Shown here in pieces: positions 35,701 to 44,374 of a DNA stretch of 64,000 nucleotides (the first letter of the stretch is position 1; every line of letters starts with the position of its first letter). Both the position numbers and the translations under genes were made by a program. This DNA is from CAKMZU01 sp965248335. Its GTDB lineage: Bacteria > Pseudomonadota > Gammaproteobacteria > Pseudomonadales > DT-91. The stretch is from positions 1,116,001 through 1,180,000 of the forward strand of contig CBDFIY010000003.1 in assembly GCA_965248335.1 (NCBI GenBank). The letters run 5' to 3'. The notes beneath the pieces are model-generated. The model was not told the origin of the DNA. It saw only the letters and a list, made by a program, of their open reading frames with translations, and did no database searches.

Positions 35701-36423
35701 GGCGTGGGCGATAGCGTTCCAAAACGCTTCGGGCGTTTGTCCTGAGAGTACGCGCCCACTGATATCCGGGAAAGTGACCGAGATCATTACAGGCCATTCC
35801 TGTTGTCGTTGAGCAAAAACTTGTTTGACGGCAAAAATAGCGGCTTTGGCGTTCAGTGTGTCAAATATGGTTTCTATTAAGAGTATGTCGACGCCGTTAT
35901 CAATCAGTGTATTTGTCGCCTGTGTGTAAGCCTCGACGAGCTGATCAAAGGTGATATTCCTCATCGAGGGGTCGTTCACGTCAGGGGAAATCGAGGCAGT
36001 TTTGGGGGTTGGGCCAAGTACGCCTGCAACAAAACGGGGTTTGTCAGGGTTTTTTGCGGTGTAGGTATCGCATGCTTCGCGGGCAATGCGTGCAGATTCA
36101 CGGTTGATATCATCGACGACTGACTCTAGTGAATAGTCAGCCTGAGCAATGGTTGTAGCATTAAAGGTGTTGGTCTCGATGATATCGGCACCCGCATCAA
36201 GAAAGGCATCGTGAATTTCACGGATGACATTAGGCTTGGTGATCGATAACAGATCATTGTTGCCTTTAAGGTCTGAGGGATAATCAGCAAAACGGTCACC
36301 GCGGTAATCTTCTTCCTGCAGTTCGTAGCGTTGGATCATAGTACCCATTGCACCATCGATGACTAAGATTTTTTTATCGAGTAATGCTTTGATTGTCTGA
36401 TAGGAGGGCGTTTTGGTGGTCAT
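32731..36423 (-). CDS. metH: Cobalamin-dependent methionine synthase
   Basis: MetH transfers a methyl group from 5-methyltetrahydrofolate to homocysteine through cobalamin. The 1230-residue protein has all four modules. The homocysteine domain has zinc cysteines in VGSNCGRAFDE and GGCCGTTPEHI. The folate (pterin) domain has NVGERCNITGSAKF and DINMDEGMLDS. The B12-binding domain has DVHDIGKNIVGVVL with the cobalt-ligand histidine and GLSGLITPSLDEM. The C-terminal activation domain has RPAPGYPACPDHSEK and AMLPAASVSGWYFAHPES. The gene is intact and monocistronic. It implies that cobalamin is made or imported. Confidence 0.97.
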   Translation of the reverse strand: MTTKTPSYQTIKALLDKKILVIDGAMGTMIQRYELQEEDYRGDRFADYPSDLKGNNDLLSITKPNVIREIHDAFLDAGADIIETNTFNATTIAQADYSLESVVDDINRESARIAREACDTYTAKNPDKPRFVAGVLGPTPKTASISPDVNDPSMRNITFDQLVEAYTQATNTLIDNGVDILLIETIFDTLNAKAAIFAVKQVFAQRQQEWPVMISVTFPDISGRVLSGQTPEAFWNAIAHADPLIVGSNCGRAFDEIRPFVEDLANAADCYFSGHFNAGLPNEFGQYDESPEVLGSQLSGFAEQGFLNLAGGCCGTTPEHIAAIYQAVKDKKPRKVRVSEKACRLSGLEAFNITKESLFVNVGERCNITGSAKFKRLILEEDYDTALQVARDQVENGAQVIDINMDEGMLDSKSAMIKFLNLIASEPEISKVPIMIDSSKWDIIEEGLKRVQGKAIVNSISLKEGEAEFIEKATLCKHYGAAIVVMAFDETGQADTETRKNEICTRSYNMLVNDIGFNPEDIIFDPNIFAVATGIEEHNNYAVDFINSCEYIKANLPHALISGGVSNVSFSFRGNNPVREAIHSVFLYYAIQNGLSMGIVNASQLAVYDDLPKALKDAVEDVILNKHDQGTDNLLDIAEKYRGDGKQAQDTQDEAWRQLPVKERLSHALVKGITAYIVEDTEETRLLSDRALDVIEGPLMDGMNVVGDLFGSGKMFLPQVVKSARVMKQAVAYLMPYIEAQKGEKAKSQGKILMATVKGDVHDIGKNIVGVVLQCNNFEVIDMGVMVPCEDILKKAREEDVDIIGLSGLITPSLDEMVHVAKEMQRQDFHIPLMIGGATTSKAHTAVKIIPTYDNDMVVYVPDASRSVSVSTRLLSDSLKPAYREEITAEYEKVRERTKNRRNKKPILPYSQAIEHKLAIDWTNYQPKKPSFLGTRVVDDIDLAALVDTIDWTPFFISWELAGKYPKIFDDDIVGEHAKDLFDNAQIMLKKIIDEKWLEAKAVIGFWPANQINDDDIELYDESGNAMATCHHLRQQAKKPDNKPQLSLADFITPKGLGEDYLGGFVVTAGINAEKVAKDFENNLDDYSAIMVKALADRLAESLAEHMHKRVRTELWGYIDHEQLSNEELIKEKYQGIRPAPGYPACPDHSEKATLFTLLDAENKIGVTLSEHFAMLPAASVSGWYFAHPESKYFAVGKVNKDQVESLADRKGSTITESEKWIRPNLSYDE

Positions 36424-36598
36424 TAAATAGCCTAAAGGTGATCTACATCAAAATATTTTGATATTGTATCAAAGTCGGCGATGCGTGGCTATTGCCCCCT
36501 TATTGCACCTTTTACTGTGTTTAAGTTAGCAAACTGAAGATAAGACTTTGATTCTTTTTTAAATTATGAGAAATTCTCCCTTTATGCCATTTTTTATA

Positions 36599-36726
36599 TA
36601 TACCCATCGAAATTGGCGATGCAAGAAGGCGGCAAACGAGCGAATCCCCATGCGATTACAATCAGTAAGTGATTGGGGTGAGCGCACGCGGCCAACGCCC
36701 TTGCATCTTCAAGGGTGATCGGTATA
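36599..36726 (+). repeat. Dispersed palindromic repeat, copy 5
   Basis: Starts TATACCCATCGAAATTGGCG and ends AAGGGTGATCGGTATA. It lies between the divergent metH and HD-GYP genes, within the 5' flank of both. The central CTTAC arm is changed to ATTAC in this copy. Confidence 0.88.
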
Positions 36727-36788
36727 TACGACAGGGTTTTGTCATATGTTTGTTGTTGGCCATTTGTGCTGATATGGGTCGAGTTACT

Positions 36789-38129
36789 ATGGAAGTTGTT
36801 GAACATAAAATACCTGTAGGCGATTTAACGGTAGGCATGTATGTGTCTCGGCTGGATCGTCCGTGGCTTGAAACATCCTTTAAAATACAGGGTTTCTTAA
36901 TTACGGCTCAAGCCGAAATTGAAGAAATAGAGTCGTATTGTCAATTCGTATATGTCGATATAGTCAAAAGCCGCGCGAAACCAGAGATTAAAAAACGGTC
37001 TATCTTGGGGGCGGGTGCGTCGGCTGCACCTGTCGCAAAATATGCGTTTACGCCCGTTGATATCAAGCACGGTGTTTATAGGGAATTGGTGGCTTTTGAA
37101 GATGAGCGTGCATTTGCTTATCGTGCCAATACGGATGTGAATAAGGCGCTTATTCATGTGACCTCTCAAATCTCAAAAGGGCTGATGTTCGATCAAAAAA
37201 CGGTCAAGAACGTTGCCAGCAATATCGTCAGTAGTGTTATTCAAAACCCTGATGTTATGGCCTGCTTGGCACGTGTTCGAGAATCGGATAATTACTTACA
37301 TCACCACTCGATTCGGTGCTCGGTTTGGGGGGCGATTGTGGGGAGGCATATCGGTTTGCGTCGGTTGGAACTTGAGCTTTTAACGCAGGCATTGTTACTC
37401 AAAGATTTGGGTAAAACACGTTTACCACAAGATATTTTAAGCCTGTCAGAAAAGCAGTTAAATTCAGAGCAGCGCATTATTTATAAAAAGCATGTCGCGA
37501 TGACGGTGAAGCTTGTACAGCAAATAGAAGGCGTAAACCCGAAAATGTTACCTGTTATAGCCGCGCATTGTGAGCGTTATGATGGCTCAGGTTATCCGCG
37601 CCAGTTTAAGGGCGATAAAATCCCCTTGTTGAGTATTATTGCCGGTCTTGCAACCCATTATGATGAACTCACTAACCCGCGTGACGTTAGGCAATCCATG
37701 AGCCCTTCAGCCACGTTGGCGCGACTTTATGAACAGCGAAATACGTTGTTTCAAGAAGATATTGTGCTCGAATTTATTCAGGCCTTAGGTTTATATCCGG
37801 CGGGCTCTGTGGTGGAGTTGAACACAGGGCAGCTTGCTGTGGTGGTTGAACAATATGCTGAGAGACGTCTACGCCCAAGGCTAGTCATTGTGACGGATAA
37901 TAATAAAATACCGGTGGCAGATCTCACGTCATTGGATTTACTGAGTGAAGCATTGTCTTTGCAAGAAAGTGAAACATTGAAACAAAATAAGAAAAAAGCA
38001 AAGCTTCCTGTTGTGTATGTTGTCAGAGACCTCCAGTCGAGCGAATTTCCGATTGATTTGTTGGATGTAAAAGAAAAACTCTTTACGCCGAATAAAAAAC
38101 GTTTTGGCTTCTTTAATTTTATGTCCTAA
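36789..38129 (+). CDS. DUF3391/HD-GYP-domain protein, degenerate active site
   Basis: A 446-residue protein with an N-terminal DUF3391 region (HKIPVGDLTVGMYVSRLDRPW, FVYVDIVKS) and an HD-GYP domain (about 150-330). HD-GYP enzymes hydrolyse cyclic di-GMP. The metal-binding HD dyad is replaced: LLLKDLGKTRLP has Lys205-Asp206 where HDIGK is usual. HHExxDGxGYP reads HCERYDGSGYP (260-270), and the downstream DxxDALTxxRPY reads HYDELTNPRDVR. Loss of a core metal ligand suggests a signalling or binding role without hydrolysis. ATG 36789 is preferred; the open frame upstream runs into the dispersed repeat. Confidence 0.85.
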   Translation: MEVVEHKIPVGDLTVGMYVSRLDRPWLETSFKIQGFLITAQAEIEEIESYCQFVYVDIVKSRAKPEIKKRSILGAGASAAPVAKYAFTPVDIKHGVYRELVAFEDERAFAYRANTDVNKALIHVTSQISKGLMFDQKTVKNVASNIVSSVIQNPDVMACLARVRESDNYLHHHSIRCSVWGAIVGRHIGLRRLELELLTQALLLKDLGKTRLPQDILSLSEKQLNSEQRIIYKKHVAMTVKLVQQIEGVNPKMLPVIAAHCERYDGSGYPRQFKGDKIPLLSIIAGLATHYDELTNPRDVRQSMSPSATLARLYEQRNTLFQEDIVLEFIQALGLYPAGSVVELNTGQLAVVVEQYAERRLRPRLVIVTDNNKIPVADLTSLDLLSEALSLQESETLKQNKKKAKLPVVYVVRDLQSSEFPIDLLDVKEKLFTPNKKRFGFFNFMS

Positions 38130-38232
38130 ATTAGCAGTAATTAAGAAAGCTGCGGCACCAATCGCTTGACTTTTAGCTGCTTGAGTACCTTGGCATAAGG
38201 CTGTAATATGCCGTTTTATTTGGAGTAATGTT

Positions 38233-39108
38233 ATGTTTACTGGTAGTTTGGTGGCCTTGGTGACCCCTATGGATGTTGCGGGTAACATTGACTGGTCAAG
38301 TTTGCGTGATCTGGTTGATTGGCACTTGCAAGAAGGTACGCATGGCATTGTTGCTGTTGGTACCACAGGCGAGTCAGCTACTTTAGATGTGAAAGAGCAT
38401 ATTGAGGTGATTGCGAAGGTGATCGACCAAGTGCAAGGCCAAGTGCCTATTATTGCAGGTACTGGCGCTAACTCCACGCGTGAAGCCATTGAGTGGACGG
38501 TAGAAGCAGAGCAGTACGGCGCTGACGCTGCCTTGCTTGTCACACCTTATTATAATCGCCCAACCCAAGAAGGGCTTTACGAGCACCATGCGGCGGTTGC
38601 CAAGGCCGCGAAGATTCCGCAGATTCTCTATAATGTCCCGAGTCGCACAGCTTGCGATATGTTGCCTGATACGGTGGCGCGCTTGTCGAAAATCAGCAAT
38701 ATTGTTGCGATTAAAGAAGCTACCGGCAATATTCAACGTGGCATTGAGATTCTGGAAAAAGCCGATCGTGATTTTAGCCTTTATTCGGGCGATGACGGCA
38801 GTTTTCTGGAACTCTTTGAGATAGGCGCTACAGCTAACATCTCCGTAACGGCAAATGTTGCGCCGAGAAAAATGTCTGAGATATGCAATAAAGCCCTCGA
38901 CGGCGATTTTCACGCAGCGAAACAATTTAATGAAGCGTTATTGCCTTTGCATAATGCACTGTTTTTGGAAGCGAACCCTATTCCCGTTAAATGGGCGCTA
39001 TCACAGATGAAAAAGATGCCTAATGGTATTCGCCTGCCCTTAACCGTACTAAGCCAACAATACCATCATGACGTTGTGCGTGCGCTTGAAAATGCTGAGA
39101 TGCTTTGA
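38233..39108 (+). CDS. dapA: 4-hydroxy-tetrahydrodipicolinate synthase
   Basis: DapA condenses pyruvate with aspartate semialdehyde, the first committed step to lysine and diaminopimelate. The 291-residue TIM barrel has GTTGESATL (Thr44, Thr45), LYNVPSRT (Tyr133) and the Schiff-base lysine in VAIKEATG (Lys161). All match the standard numbering exactly. It leads a four-gene operon, dapA-bamC-metallohydrolase-carbonic anhydrase; dapA-bamC linkage is characteristic of gammaproteobacteria. Confidence 0.97.
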   Translation: MFTGSLVALVTPMDVAGNIDWSSLRDLVDWHLQEGTHGIVAVGTTGESATLDVKEHIEVIAKVIDQVQGQVPIIAGTGANSTREAIEWTVEAEQYGADAALLVTPYYNRPTQEGLYEHHAAVAKAAKIPQILYNVPSRTACDMLPDTVARLSKISNIVAIKEATGNIQRGIEILEKADRDFSLYSGDDGSFLELFEIGATANISVTANVAPRKMSEICNKALDGDFHAAKQFNEALLPLHNALFLEANPIPVKWALSQMKKMPNGIRLPLTVLSQQYHHDVVRALENAEML

Positions 39109-39111
39109 TCT

Positions 39112-40125
39112 ATGTTGAAACCACTGTTTTTTCTTGCGCTTGTTTTTGTTTTTCTCGTGGGATGTAGCTCTACGCCCAAAGATGACACCTCTTGGCTGAG
39201 AGACCGAGACTATGATTATCGCTTTGCCAAAGAAACAAAGCGTACCGTTATACCGAAAGGGTTGGATGAGAATCGCATGATGGATTTTTACCCTGTGCCC
39301 CCTTTAAGTACACCTGATACGCCTTTTGTTGATGGGCTTGTTATGCCTCACGCACAGGTGGCAGCGGATAAAATTAAAGTCAAAATACAACGATTGAATG
39401 GTCGCGAGTGGCTATTAGTCCGCGCTTCACCGAGTCAGTTGTGGCCGTTACTTAAAGAGCATTTACTCGGTGATCAAATGACGATCACGAAAGAGCAGGG
39501 TGGAGAAGGCCTATTTTTTGTTAAAAATGCCAAAGGCAGTTACCAGTTTCATGTTGGGCAAGGTTTTCAACGTAATACCTCTGAATTAAGCCTTGTCTAT
39601 AAACCCTCAGCATCCGCTACAAAAAAAGCAGTAAAACAGATAGAGCAGGACTACTTAAAAAAAGTGGGTGTTTATTTTACGGGTGCACTCGATAAGCCCA
39701 GCTATTCTTACGCTGCTCGTGGCATTGGTACGGAGCCTACAATGCGACTTGAGAGAGATCCTAAATTAGGTGATGTCTTGGTGTTAAACGTTGACCATGC
39801 GCGTGCGGTTGCCTCCGTTAAGCAGGCAATGAAAAAGGCATCCTTTAAAGTAGAGCGGAGTGATGGCGCAACAACAACGGATATCATGGCAACTTACTAC
39901 CCCATGCTAGCAAAGCAGCCGGGGTTCTTTTCTAAGATTTTTGGTGCTGATCCTCACGGGCTTGATCAATCCATTGCGCATGCGGGGAATCATTATAAGG
40001 TCGTGATCAAGTCACTCTCCAAAGAGCAGCAGCAAGTATCCATTCAATCTACCGGTAGCGGTAATGCCACATCAACCAATGAAAATCGCGATATGATGCT
40101 ATTACTTAAAAAGTATATGACTTGA
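39112..40125 (+). CDS. bamC: Outer membrane assembly lipoprotein BamC
   Basis: BamC (NlpB) is a lipoprotein of the BAM complex that inserts beta-barrel proteins in the outer membrane. The 337-residue product has lipobox LVGC (Cys18) and the unstructured DRDYDYRFAKETKRTVIPKG segment that contacts BamD. Two helix-grip domains follow, seen in NGREWLLVRASPSQLWPLLK and LVLNVDHARAVASVKQAMKK. It starts 3 bases after dapA, as in E. coli. Confidence 0.9.
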   Translation: MLKPLFFLALVFVFLVGCSSTPKDDTSWLRDRDYDYRFAKETKRTVIPKGLDENRMMDFYPVPPLSTPDTPFVDGLVMPHAQVAADKIKVKIQRLNGREWLLVRASPSQLWPLLKEHLLGDQMTITKEQGGEGLFFVKNAKGSYQFHVGQGFQRNTSELSLVYKPSASATKKAVKQIEQDYLKKVGVYFTGALDKPSYSYAARGIGTEPTMRLERDPKLGDVLVLNVDHARAVASVKQAMKKASFKVERSDGATTTDIMATYYPMLAKQPGFFSKIFGADPHGLDQSIAHAGNHYKVVIKSLSKEQQQVSIQSTGSGNATSTNENRDMMLLLKKYMT

Positions 40126-40147
40126 TTTTATTAGCAGGACGATAATA

Positions 40148-40900
40148 GTGAAATTTTGCTCGTTAGGCAGTGGCAGTAAAGGTAATGCAACACTGATCGA
40201 ATCTGACCGTGCCTGTGTCATGATTGATTGCGGTTTTCCGTTAAAGCACACGCTTTCTCGTATGGCGAATAAGGGTATTCAACCTGAGCAGTTAAGCGCC
40301 ATTTTGGTGACACATGAGCATGGCGATCATATTAACGGCGTGGCTCGTTTGGCAAAAAAATATACTATCCCTGTGTATTTGACGCAGGGAACTGCACGCT
40401 CAAAAAAAATTGATGACAAGGTTGATGTGCGTTTTATCCAGCCAGATAAGCCTTTTGTTGTGGGCGATTTGTCTATTAATCCCGTCACCGTGCCGCATGA
40501 TGCAAGAGAGCCATGTCAATTCGTGCTTTCAGATAACGATAAATCGTTAGGCGTGTTAACAGATCTTGGGTATATATCACCGCATGTTCAGCAGGCTTTT
40601 TCAGTCTGCGATGCCTTGGTATTAGAGGCAAACCATGATTATGATTTACTGATGAACGGTTCTTATCCGCCCTCATTGAAGTCTCGGGTAGCGGGTGATT
40701 GGGGACACTTGAGTAATGAACAAGCTTACGCCTTCCTCCGTCATATCGTCGGTCGTTTAGAAACAGTCGTTTTAGCGCATGTCTCCCAGCAAAATAATTG
40801 CTCAGTAAAAGTAAAAGACTTATTCTGTGGTTTTGAGGAAGACGTTCGCCGGTTGCATTATGCAACGCAGGATGAAGGTTATGATTGGCTCACGCTCTAA
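40148..40900 (+). CDS. MBL-fold metallohydrolase, YycJ-like
   Basis: A 250-residue metallo-beta-lactamase-fold hydrolase. CSLGSGSKGNATLIE at the start and the zinc motif THEHGDH (His56, His58, Asp60, His61) are followed by LEANHDYDLLMNGSYPPSLKSRV and WGHLSNEQA, both typical of the YycJ/WalJ subgroup of putative exonucleases or phosphodiesterases. The GTG at 40148 is the likely start. It is the third gene of the dapA operon. The exact reaction is not established for this group. Confidence 0.88.
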   Translation: MKFCSLGSGSKGNATLIESDRACVMIDCGFPLKHTLSRMANKGIQPEQLSAILVTHEHGDHINGVARLAKKYTIPVYLTQGTARSKKIDDKVDVRFIQPDKPFVVGDLSINPVTVPHDAREPCQFVLSDNDKSLGVLTDLGYISPHVQQAFSVCDALVLEANHDYDLLMNGSYPPSLKSRVAGDWGHLSNEQAYAFLRHIVGRLETVVLAHVSQQNNCSVKVKDLFCGFEEDVRRLHYATQDEGYDWLTL

Positions 40901-40934
40901 CGGGGCCTTTATAGGAATATTAAGAGAGTTGTAA

Positions 40935-41531
40935 ATGATTAATGATTTATTGGCTGCTAATCAACGTTGGGTAGCTGATCATAGAGCAAAAGATCAACAT
41001 TATTTTTCGAACCTAAGCAAAGGGCAGTCGCCTGAGTATCTGTGGGTGGGTTGTTCTGATAGTCGCGTGCCTGCTGAGTCCATGTTAGGGCTTCAGCCCG
41101 GTGAGTTGTTTGTTCATCGAAATGTGGCGAATCAGGTGCAAACGGACGACCCTAACGGTATGTCGGTGATCCAATTTTCGGTTCAGGCGCTTAAGGTGAG
41201 ACATATCATTATCTGCGGGCATGTAGGTTGTGGCGGTGTGAAGGCGGCGCTTAATGGTGGAACGGATCAGTATCTGGAGAAATGGTTACAACCTATTGCT
41301 ACGTTGGCTATCACACACAAGGAAACTTTAGACCGATTATCAACGGAAGACGAAAAGACAACGCTGCTTGCTGAGTTGAATGTCCAAAGTCAAATTGAAC
41401 AACTGGCTGCTCACAATATTATTAAATCGGCATGGGAAGAAGGGCAAAGCCTTCAGGTTCATGGGTGGTTATTTGATATTCGTGTGGGTTTATTGAAAAA
41501 CCTAAATATCAGCCGGTCTGGTATCCTCTAG
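40935..41531 (+). CDS. can: Beta-class carbonic anhydrase
   Basis: Interconverts carbon dioxide and bicarbonate. The 198-residue protein has WVGCSDSRVPAE (zinc ligand Cys40, catalytic pair Asp42 and Arg44), FVHRNVANQV, and ICGHVGCGGV (His96, Cys99). These residues and the length match E. coli Can. It is the last gene of the dapA operon and converges on the TPR/beta-barrel gene. Confidence 0.93.
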   Translation: MINDLLAANQRWVADHRAKDQHYFSNLSKGQSPEYLWVGCSDSRVPAESMLGLQPGELFVHRNVANQVQTDDPNGMSVIQFSVQALKVRHIIICGHVGCGGVKAALNGGTDQYLEKWLQPIATLAITHKETLDRLSTEDEKTTLLAELNVQSQIEQLAAHNIIKSAWEEGQSLQVHGWLFDIRVGLLKNLNISRSGIL

Positions 41532-41632
41532 TAGTCTGATGTACTAGCCTGATGATAAATCTGGTGCGAAGACCTGTTCAGCGCCAGAATAAAACTGAAA
41601 GTCGTGTGCTACCAGCCCTAAAAATACCCAAA

Positions 41633-42997
41633 TTATAAAACCCCTGTTATCCCTGTTGTTATCGTATGGTACCTGTTGTTACCTGTCCCGACATTACTTT
41701 GTGTGTCTGTATAGCGATGACTTAAGGTAAGAAACCAATGCGCAGAAAGTAACCAGAGGACTTCATTTGACCCTACCCACTGGGTATTTGTTTGACGTTT
41801 TAGTGAACCGTCGCTGAAAAGGTCAGCATCTTGTTGGCGACTATAGCTGTAGTCTACGCTAAATTTATAACGCCACTGTTGCCAGTTGTAGTAGCCGGCT
41901 AGTGCGAGTTCCTGCGTAGTGGATGAGTAACTTATGAATGTATTTTCAAGAAAATAATCCTGCCGATTATCATCTTCTATTTGATAGCTTACCTGCCATG
42001 TAAAAGGTTCAAAATAATCATTTTCATAATTCAGTGTTAAGTTTTGCTGGTAACCTTGCTCATCTTCAAATGCCGTATCAATAGCATGGATGAAGATATA
42101 CTGATATTTTAAATCAAAAAGATGGTGTTCATGAACTGGTATTTTTATTGCTGCTGAAAAATCTGCATGGAGTAAGTAAACGTCTGTGTTGAGAAGGCTG
42201 TACTGTAAGTTTGATACCACGGAAAAAAGAAAATCATTCCATCTACGATATTTTCCTGCACCAAAAGAGATGAGATCATAACTGAGGCTATCTGATTCTG
42301 TTATTTGATAATGATAAATAAATGCATTGAGGTGCCAAGTGTTCGATAATGTATTTCTGTTATACCAGTTTATCTCTGCTGAAGCGTTGAAGTATTGTTC
42401 CATCTTTTTGTTGTCTTGATTATTTATAGAATAAAAACGCGATGAGCCATCATCAATGCCGTGATTTATGTGTATATTGCCTGCCCAATTATTTGCCTGT
42501 GATGTTGTTTCTTGAGAGGAGAGATTAGTCATCACTTCGAGTTGCTTCATTGCTGCATTAGTCAATTCTTCTGACGGTGCTTGCTCAAGAATTAAATGAA
42601 GAATTTTTTTTGCCTGATTTATATTGCCGAGCTTTTTTTCGATGACGGCAAGGTTATATATTGTCGGCCAGTACTCAGGGTTACGGTCAAACGCTGCATG
42701 AAAAGCTTTCTTGGCGGCTAACCAATGCCCAAGCTTGTAGTGGCAAACACCTATATTATGAAGTAAAACCGCATTGCTTGGTTGTAACTTTACTTTGTCA
42801 TTGAAAAGCTTGATAGCGAGTGCATAGTTTCCTTGATTAAAAGCATGTGTTTCTGGTGGTAGAGCGGTATTTTTGATATCTGAGGGTGCGTTGTTGCTAT
42901 AAGCTATTGATGAAAATAGTAAGAGAGAATAGATAAGAAAGTATCTTTTTAATAGGCGATTTGTTTTATTCATCATGAGATGATGCATCACATCCAT
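41633..42997 (-). CDS. TPR plus outer-membrane beta-barrel protein
   Basis: A 454-residue exported protein with a signal sequence (hydrophobic core LKRYFLIYSLLLFSS). Three TPR motifs span about residues 50-155 (FNQGNYALAIKLFN, HNIGVCHYKLGHWLAAKKAF, YNLAVIEKKLGNINQAKKIL). About 280 residues of alternating polar/aromatic strands follow, typical of an outer-membrane barrel. This layout resembles surface lipoprotein assembly modifiers (Slam) and related TPR-barrel secretion proteins, but no diagnostic motif was seen. It ends a run of six minus-strand genes and could export neighbouring lipoproteins; that is inference. The start follows GGAG. Confidence 0.65.
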   Translation of the reverse strand: MDVMHHLMMNKTNRLLKRYFLIYSLLLFSSIAYSNNAPSDIKNTALPPETHAFNQGNYALAIKLFNDKVKLQPSNAVLLHNIGVCHYKLGHWLAAKKAFHAAFDRNPEYWPTIYNLAVIEKKLGNINQAKKILHLILEQAPSEELTNAAMKQLEVMTNLSSQETTSQANNWAGNIHINHGIDDGSSRFYSINNQDNKKMEQYFNASAEINWYNRNTLSNTWHLNAFIYHYQITESDSLSYDLISFGAGKYRRWNDFLFSVVSNLQYSLLNTDVYLLHADFSAAIKIPVHEHHLFDLKYQYIFIHAIDTAFEDEQGYQQNLTLNYENDYFEPFTWQVSYQIEDDNRQDYFLENTFISYSSTTQELALAGYYNWQQWRYKFSVDYSYSRQQDADLFSDGSLKRQTNTQWVGSNEVLWLLSAHWFLTLSHRYTDTQSNVGTGNNRYHTITTGITGVL

Positions 42998-43024
42998 GTT
43001 TTTGCATCTCCGTAGAAGGATGGA

Positions 43025-43633
43025 TTACTTTTTCATTTTTTTATCAAGCCATTCCAGTTTCTTGTCGCGTATGACCGGGTCTTTGATGGCCTTTATTTTT
43101 TCTTTAAGCTCATCGTGAGTCATCGCTTTCATTTTATTTATTTTATTCTTTTTATGCATGATGCCTTTTTCTTTTTTATTGTCGAGATGTTCACGTTTTT
43201 TCTCACGTAAAGAAGGGTCTTTAATGGCATCAATTCTCGCTTTTAGACCATTCTCTCCCATTTTTATTTTTCGCTTTTTGCCTAAGGCGCCTTTTTCTTT
43301 CATTTTATGAAGGCGTTGAAGTTTTTTCGCTTTTACGGCTGGATCGCTTATCGCCTGTATACGTGCTTTTATATCTTTCGGCATGAGCCTTTTCTTCATT
43401 TTATGTTTGTTGGGTTTTAACCCGTTAACATGTTTTTTGTTTCTATGATTAAAAACATGCTTCCTGAGTGTTTTTTTATCTTTTTTTAATAAATCAAGTT
43501 TGTTGATTTGAGTTTCTACTGGTTTTTCACGAAGTGTCATCGTCAGGTCGTCGAGTGCGCTGTCTTGCGCATGCGTGTGTAACGCAGATACGGTAAACAG
43601 TAATAAAAGTAAGGCTGATAGCTGCATTTTCAT
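43025..43633 (-). CDS. Secreted Lys-rich triple-repeat protein
   Basis: No family was recognised. The 202-residue product has a signal peptide (cleavage near THAQD) and a very basic mature part. It contains three tandem repeats of about 45 residues built on LKxxIxAIxDPxxRxKKLxxL plus a Lys/Met/Gly-rich linker: IKARIQAISDPAVKAKKLQRL, LKARIDAIKDPSLREKKREHL (the second has ID for IQ) and LKEKIKAIKDPVIRDKKLEWL, each shown here only as its core. It is expected in the periplasm or outside. It lies between the anti-sigma factor and the TPR/barrel genes and is probably cotranscribed. Confidence 0.6.
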   Translation of the reverse strand: MKMQLSALLLLLFTVSALHTHAQDSALDDLTMTLREKPVETQINKLDLLKKDKKTLRKHVFNHRNKKHVNGLKPNKHKMKKRLMPKDIKARIQAISDPAVKAKKLQRLHKMKEKGALGKKRKIKMGENGLKARIDAIKDPSLREKKREHLDNKKEKGIMHKKNKINKMKAMTHDELKEKIKAIKDPVIRDKKLEWLDKKMKK

Positions 43634-43652
43634 GGTGTTCTCCTTGTTTTAA

Positions 43653-44348
43653 TTAAACGCCGCTTTTGTGTGGCGAGGGTGCGTCAAGAGTTTTATCGAT
43701 CACCTCTTGTTTTTGTCTAAACTTATTTTTCAGGTTGATAATAAATTCAAATATTTTCTTTTTTTCTTGGTAGTGCATTGTTACTTTTATATTGATGTTT
43801 TGTTTGTGCGTTTCTTTTGTTAGCCGTATGGGGAGGCTAAGTAAGTTGTCTCCATTTTTCAGATCAACAGTCCATTCAATCTGTTTTTTTTCTTCGTTAC
43901 CTTTGAGTACGATGCCCTCTGGAAGAGCAATGCTTAACCCAGTGGATTGCATATCCGTCGATGTATGAATAATCCAATCAACGTTTTGAATGTGAGCATG
44001 TTGTGCGGCGTGAATATCATCGGTGTTAATAAGCGGCAAGCTGTGTTGATGGTTGCTGATGGGCAGTACAAAAATAAGTAAGGTCGCGGCTATCATGCAG
44101 GCTGCCAACGGATGAAAAGGCGAGTGATTTTTGGATGTAAGACGATGCAATAATGCTTTGCTATCAATGGCAGAAGGGTATTTATGTTTACAGGTTTGTA
44201 ATGTGTTTAGGTATAAATGTTGTTTTTCAATCGCTTGTTGGCATTTTGAGCAGCCCATTAAGTGACCTTGTATGCGGATACTATGTGCTTCTGACAAAAG
44301 GTCGTCGCAATAATCGTCTAAATGCGATTGTGTGAAGTGGCAATCCAT
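43653..44348 (-). CDS. Zinc-finger anti-sigma factor
   Basis: A 231-residue transmembrane regulator. The N-terminal ZAS domain has the H-x3-C-x2-C motif HLMGCSKC (His29, Cys33, Cys36). A single transmembrane helix (about 80-99, LAACMIAATLLIFVLP) leads to a periplasmic beta-rich domain. It follows the ECF sigma gene by 26 bases and should bind and silence that sigma factor until a signal in the envelope releases it. Confidence 0.85.
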   Translation of the reverse strand: MDCHFTQSHLDDYCDDLLSEAHSIRIQGHLMGCSKCQQAIEKQHLYLNTLQTCKHKYPSAIDSKALLHRLTSKNHSPFHPLAACMIAATLLIFVLPISNHQHSLPLINTDDIHAAQHAHIQNVDWIIHTSTDMQSTGLSIALPEGIVLKGNEEKKQIEWTVDLKNGDNLLSLPIRLTKETHKQNINIKVTMHYQEKKKIFEFIINLKNKFRQKQEVIDKTLDAPSPHKSGV

Positions 44349-44374
44349 AATGAATCCTCGCTACTTATATAACG

